Shown one piece after another: positions 59,935 through 64,000 of a stretch of 64,000 bases of DNA (within the stretch, counting starts at the first letter, position 1; the number at the start of each line of letters is the position of its first letter). The DNA comes from Holothuria scabra. Lineage: Eukaryota; Echinodermata; Holothuroidea; Aspidochirotida; Holothuriidae. Made by a program: the position numbers and the translations under genes. The stretch covers positions 11,054,001-11,118,000 of the forward strand of contig CM074184.1 in assembly GCA_037179385.1 (NCBI GenBank), written 5' to 3'. Under the pieces are notes generated by a model. The model saw only the letters and a program-made list of their open reading frames with translations, was not told the DNA's origin and made no database searches.

Positions 59935-60698
59935 AGAGGACATGACACAACCAAAGTAAGTTTCTTGGTAAATATTCTTTGGGTACACCTCAACATAAAG
60001 TGGATGTTTTCCCTACTAAATTAGGTTCATAAATACCAAAATACAACGTTGTGAATTCCCAATTATAGGCCAGACTCAGCCCATTCGAAATCCGATAGCA
60101 AAAAAACGTATGTGAGCTCGTCTCAAGATGGTGATGTCATTGGAGGCACGGTTAGCAACATTTTACCAGGGAGTTCACAATCATCGAATCATGTGCATGG
60201 TAACGTGTGTTAGCGAGTACATCATTGCACACACCGGTGCTACGATAGCAGTGAGCGTGGCCACTGACTTCTTTATGAATTGTGCAAACAGCTCATACAG
60301 TGAAGATGCGTTCGTAGTGGGGACGCGCTTGTTGTGGATTGTTCATACTTGTTCATAGCTGTTCTGTATAGCCCCGGAACCACGTCTTTCTTGTGCAAAA
60401 CAGAACTGTTTTCACAAAGCGCACATGCAAGCAAACATATTGGCCAATGATTTGCTCCGAATTCCCACCATCCGAGGGTTACATTAGTTCCACATCTAGA
60501 GATGCGCCTTCTAAAAGGCGTCATAAAAGTCAGGTGACCTGTTGCGGCATTTTTCGAAATTGGATTTTGAACATTTTCCTTCAAATATCAGGTACGCCGA
60601 ATTGTACAGGTTTTTAATAGGGTATGAGAAGATATTTGTAAAATACTGTATCGAATCGTGCAATACACTAAAGTTTTTGTGGCCGTGTCATGCCCACT
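59935..60698. mobile_element. TTAA-flanked TIR element, 764 bp
   Basis: Left AGAGGACATGACACAACC and right GGCCGTGTCATGCCCACT are inverted repeats (14 of 18). TTAA lies outside both (59931-59934, 60699-60702). It is a different family from the 17.6/25.5-kb TTAA elements. No transposase is recognisable. It sits in the semaphorin intron. Confidence 0.75.
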
Positions 60699-60702
60699 TT
60701 AA

Positions 60703-61609
60703 GTGTTGTGGTTCATGTACTAGAGGTCCCATATTACATATTAACAAGTGACGCTTCCTGTCAGTTTTATACCATGGTTGAGTTAATGAAAGACCATACT
60801 TCGATGAAAAGCAATTACCAGGAAACAAGTTAACCCCATGCAAGTTTAATATGCCTATTTTGAAAGAAATCTGTGTCCAATGTTAATTGGATTACCTGAA
60901 AGTAAAAGTAATAAGTCTCCACTTGACACTTCCCACTGTCCTTTTACAATAAACAAACCATCTTTGGAGGTGGATTGTATCCTTGTACCATTATCCTTTG
61001 CCAATGAGCAAAAGTTGCATTTCAATGGAATAGTAATATTTTGAGTTACTGGACTGTCTCTCCTTGAAGCTGATTTAGGTTTCATTTATTAAGGAACTCT
61101 GTTGCATTAGTATTTGTAATGTTTTTATTATGCACTATGTGTAGTTGTCTTCCCAAACGGAACTTTGAAAGGAAAGTTAAGGTTGAAATGAAACTTAGGA
61201 AACACTTGTTTTTCAATTTAATTGTAAATGTTATGGCTATTGTTACAGCTCAAGTCAGACACTATGAATTACCTTACGATTGCAATGTATCCAGGCAATT
61301 GTTATGTATTTTTTAACATGGTAAGATCTCATTGACACAATGATCCCATAAGCTGACCCTTTAGGTAGTTAGTGAGGTAGGATTTACACTTAAACTTCAT
61401 TACCTGTTGGTTCAAAAATCTAGTGGTATTCATGAGCATTTTTCTTTTCACTGGGTGTCTGTTTTAGAAACTAATGACTCGTTCAACTTTTACCACATTG
61501 TACTATAACAAATCATGTCACTATATCACTGCCTTTATCAGTTGAATGTGTATATCTGCACCATACTTGCTTCTTGTGGCATTTATTTTTATCTTTATTT
61601 ATTGAACAG
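60703..61609. other. Semaphorin intron, last part
   Basis: No feature is seen before the acceptor tract at 61580-61609. Confidence 0.4.
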
Positions 61610-61736
61610 GTGACATACTCAAGAGTTGCAAAAGTGTGCAAACATGAGTGGAACAAAAACTCTTCTGATTGGGTTACTTTCCAAAAAGCTCGCCTTCGTT
61701 GTTCATCAGACCATTATGGAGAGTACAACTATATTG
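61610..61736 (+). CDS. SEMA: Semaphorin, internal Sema-domain exon (YSRVAKVCK segment)
   Basis: A T-rich tract ends ATTGAACAG, followed by 127 bp in phase 0 and a GTAATT donor in phase 1. The peptide begins VTYSRVAKVCKHEWN and continues with SSDWVTFQKARLRCSSDHYG. This is the diagnostic core of the Sema propeller: family members read YSRVARVCKNDxGG, then W-T-F-x-K-A-R-L-x-C-S. The two cysteines (11th and 34th residue of the exon) correspond to a conserved Sema disulphide. The usual N-D-x-G-G after VCK is replaced by HEWNKNSS, a lineage-specific loop. It joins in phase to the exon at 56291. Later exons lie beyond the window or were not recognised. Confidence 0.9.
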
Positions 61737-62645
61737 GTAATTACATATCTGTAAAGGAATAGTTGTTATTGTTTTCTGCAATTATCTTTCTTTTTGGCAG
61801 GAAGTAAAAACACACAGGTTTGTTATCCTAACGTGTTATCACAACTATCAAGTGAATGCTTAAACTAATGCTCATAGTCCAAATGTTCTAAATTTAACAT
61901 AAATATGTAAAAGGGGTTTTTAGCACATGCCAGTTTAGTATAGACTGTTTTGAACTGTTGTGATTATATGGCATCAATCATTTCATTTAGCAACAATATA
62001 AAAAGATTTCCTTGCGAAACTTGGTCAAAGTATTGCCTAAGCAGGAGCACTCACAGTGCATTCAGTAATTGAAAGTCAAAGATCATTCTGGCATGGTACA
62101 TCAATGGAAGTAACATCCAAATTCTCAGTCATCAGAATTAGCTGAGAATGAAATTTGGTAGATATTCCACAGTTACTTGACAACTCCCCTGTCACAATCT
62201 CGATGTGGAAAATTTTTACCTAGATCACCCCCCCCCCTACTCTTTGGACAATTCCCAGCTAAAGCAGTTCATCTTGAAGCAACTGTCTACTTCCAAATAG
62301 ACTGGCCTTATCCTGTGGAATTTGCCTGGAGGTAACTGCTTAAGGGAGTTGTACAGACCAGTTGGGCAGGAATTTTTTAAGTCAAGTTGTCCAAGAACCA
62401 TCCTTATCACCTTCTGGTATTAGCTACTGTGCCTTTTGATGCTTTTGTCTCAGATGAGGTGTTGCTCACCGTTTAACAAGGAATTTCCTAACTGGCCTAT
62501 GTTAACCCTAATCCCTAACCCTGCCTAATCCCTAACCCCAACAAAGAATACAATCTATACAATACAATAGCAACAGCCAATCAAGAAGCACCTTGTTAAA
62601 CAGTGTGCATCTTCCCTTCCCTGATGTGTCAATTCTGCCGATGGG
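61737..62645. other. Intron with degenerate CCCTAA words
   Basis: No exon is recognised. Around 62504-62540 the string CCCTAATCCCTAACCCTGCC contains several telomere-like CCCTAA words. A poly-C run lies near 62227. Confidence 0.5.
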
Positions 62646-63205
62646 TAGCCTGCTGTAAGCAGGCTATTGTGTTTGCGTTTCAACTAGTACTACATTCAAA
62701 AAGCAAAAATCTTACTTTCGCTACTATAAATAATACTATATGAGTCTTTCAATGGCTTCACTGCTGAACAGTTGACATTTCCAGTTACATGGCAAAGCTA
62801 CGGTGTACAATAGCCTGCCAACTTTCTATTGAATCTCATTTACGACCACCAAAAATGACATCACGACAAATATTAAAATACTAAATTATATCTTGCGTTA
62901 AAGGTAATATATATGCATCAAAAGTATGACTTGGTACACATTTTCCATGTACAAAAGCTAATAAGGTTGTTTTGCCGTTCGTTGTATTAGTTGTATTTTA
63001 GAAAATTCACTATTGTTACTTGTTTCGTGAACCACGTGACCATCTCATGTGTACTAATTCGTCCCTCAAAATGCGGGATTCCTGTAAATGGAAACTGGGC
63101 GAAGGTTTGCAGACTCTGTATATCATACTGTTTAGAGAAGTGGGTGTATTGTGATTTTGAGAGAGCGCCATCTTTCGGCTACTACAGAGTCTGCTCCGCA
63201 GGCTA
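62646..63205. mobile_element. TIR element, 560 bp
   Basis: Left TAGCCTGCTGTAAGCAG and right CTGCTCCGCAGGCTA are inverted repeats. Flanks GCCGATGGG (62637-62645) and GCCAATGGG (63206-63214) match at 8 of 9 bases, an 8-9 bp target duplication. Each terminus also folds on itself. Non-coding. Confidence 0.8.
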
Positions 63206-63214
63206 GCCAATGGG

Positions 63215-64000
63215 TCATTCATCCTTCTTGTCCAGCTGATATCTGTTTTAGACCTGTCATTGAGTATTACTTGTCTGTCCTGAAATATTGATTGTGACTT
63301 CATTATCAGAACTATCAAGCATGTGATAAGTGTAGTTTTTCATTTGAAATGAACCAGGAAGAAGATGTCCGGGATGAAGTTTGTGTTTGTGGTAATTGGT
63401 AAATTGTGTTTGTCTGAAAATGTGCAAAGCTTCAGTTGGACAGAATGTATGTGGTTAATTGTAGAGTGAGATTTGAAGACAAAAGAGTATTTTGGTAAAG
63501 CACGTGAGTATATGTCATTCACTCCATGACAGTCACTCTGTGACTGTGACAAAAGGGCATACCTAATTGGTGATTTTAATCAGTGGCAGTTTATGAATTA
63601 TGAGCTTTTCATGCAAAAAAGGATACATTGGTATTTTAAGATATCACTCCATTATCTGTCACTTGTTCTAAAAACACTGTTATTACGTCTCCATGTGATT
63701 TTGTAGCACTTCAGTAAAGGAGTTGCCTCATGTAATTGTGGGGCACAAAGTGGGTTTACACAGACTTTGCTCTGCAAGCAGGGTACTCTATTCCCTTGTT
63801 TTTGTGCAACGTGCAGTGCACGTTACACATCACATAAATATAAATGTCTTGCCCAACCAAACAAAAATAGGGATTTCAGCCTTACTTTATGGCAGGTCAA
63901 AATGCAGATTTTAACACCAAAAGGATGATTTAGATGTGTACATGTTCCTACATAAAGGTTTTGTGTATGTTAGGTATATTAGAGCTAATGTGAGAACTTG
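63215..64000. other. Gene-free end of the window
   Basis: No exon, RNA gene or bounded element is recognised; presumably semaphorin intron. Confidence 0.4.

Overview
The window is AT-rich, intron- and repeat-dominated animal DNA. The few recognisable protein-coding pieces are short exons with GT/AG borders, separated by kilobases of non-coding sequence and transposon debris. The gene content (ABCA transporter, semaphorin), the frequent AGGCCTA words and the GGTCAAAGGTCA-type satellite suggest a marine deuterostome invertebrate, most likely an echinoderm. This is an inference, and the species cannot be read from the sequence.

Layout. 1-1.7 kb: last coding exon and 3' UTR of an ABCA3-like ABC transporter (+). 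1.7-16 kb: no cellular gene; a CR1/L2-like LINE relic, several terminal-inverted-repeat (TIR) elements (two copies of one family with perfect 8-bp target duplications) and a degenerate repeat array. 16.06-16.13 kb: an intact tRNA-Arg(UCG) gene (-). 16.6-25.8 kb: a dense nest of transposons, with a large inverted repeat whose two arms serve as empty sites for each other's insertions, then a direct repeat of a 1.24-kb element, one copy of which carries a hAT-type insertion. 26.3-31.7 kb: a 5.1-kb stretch bounded by an inverted repeat and sprinkled with a 15-nt word. 32-43 kb: intronic or intergenic DNA with hAT-like elements, a tRNA-derived SINE with target duplications, and a paired-arm element. 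43.0-43.96 kb: an L1/Tx1-like LINE relic (-). 47.3-47.7 kb: a GC-rich DIRS-type reverse transcriptase fragment. 48.0-48.65 kb: second copy of the element seen at 16.8 kb. 50.3-59.8 kb: satellite arrays of about 145-bp units containing nuclear-receptor DR1 half-site pairs. 51.6 kb: a U2 snRNA pseudogene. 56.3 and 61.6 kb: two semaphorin (Sema-domain) exons (+). 62.6-63.2 kb: another TIR element.

Gene structure. Three + strand exons at 32.05, 39.43 and 54.93 kb join in compatible phase (0/0, 0/2, 2/0). Together they would encode a signal peptide followed by a cysteine-rich region resembling a TNF-receptor (BCMA/TACI-like) module. The semaphorin exons follow on the same strand, but the phases do not join directly, so these are treated as probably separate genes.

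Most notable observations: (1) short words, different in each insert, repeated in both orientations inside individual inserts (GTAACGCCGTGAC eight times at 18.7-20.5 kb; GAAGCCTCCGAAACA about nine times at 26.9-31.1 kb); (2) a TIR element family with 8-bp target duplications that carries a tRNA-like A/B-box unit and, in one copy, a TTAGGG-containing 27-28 bp array; (3) insertion histories that can be proved inside the window from empty sites.
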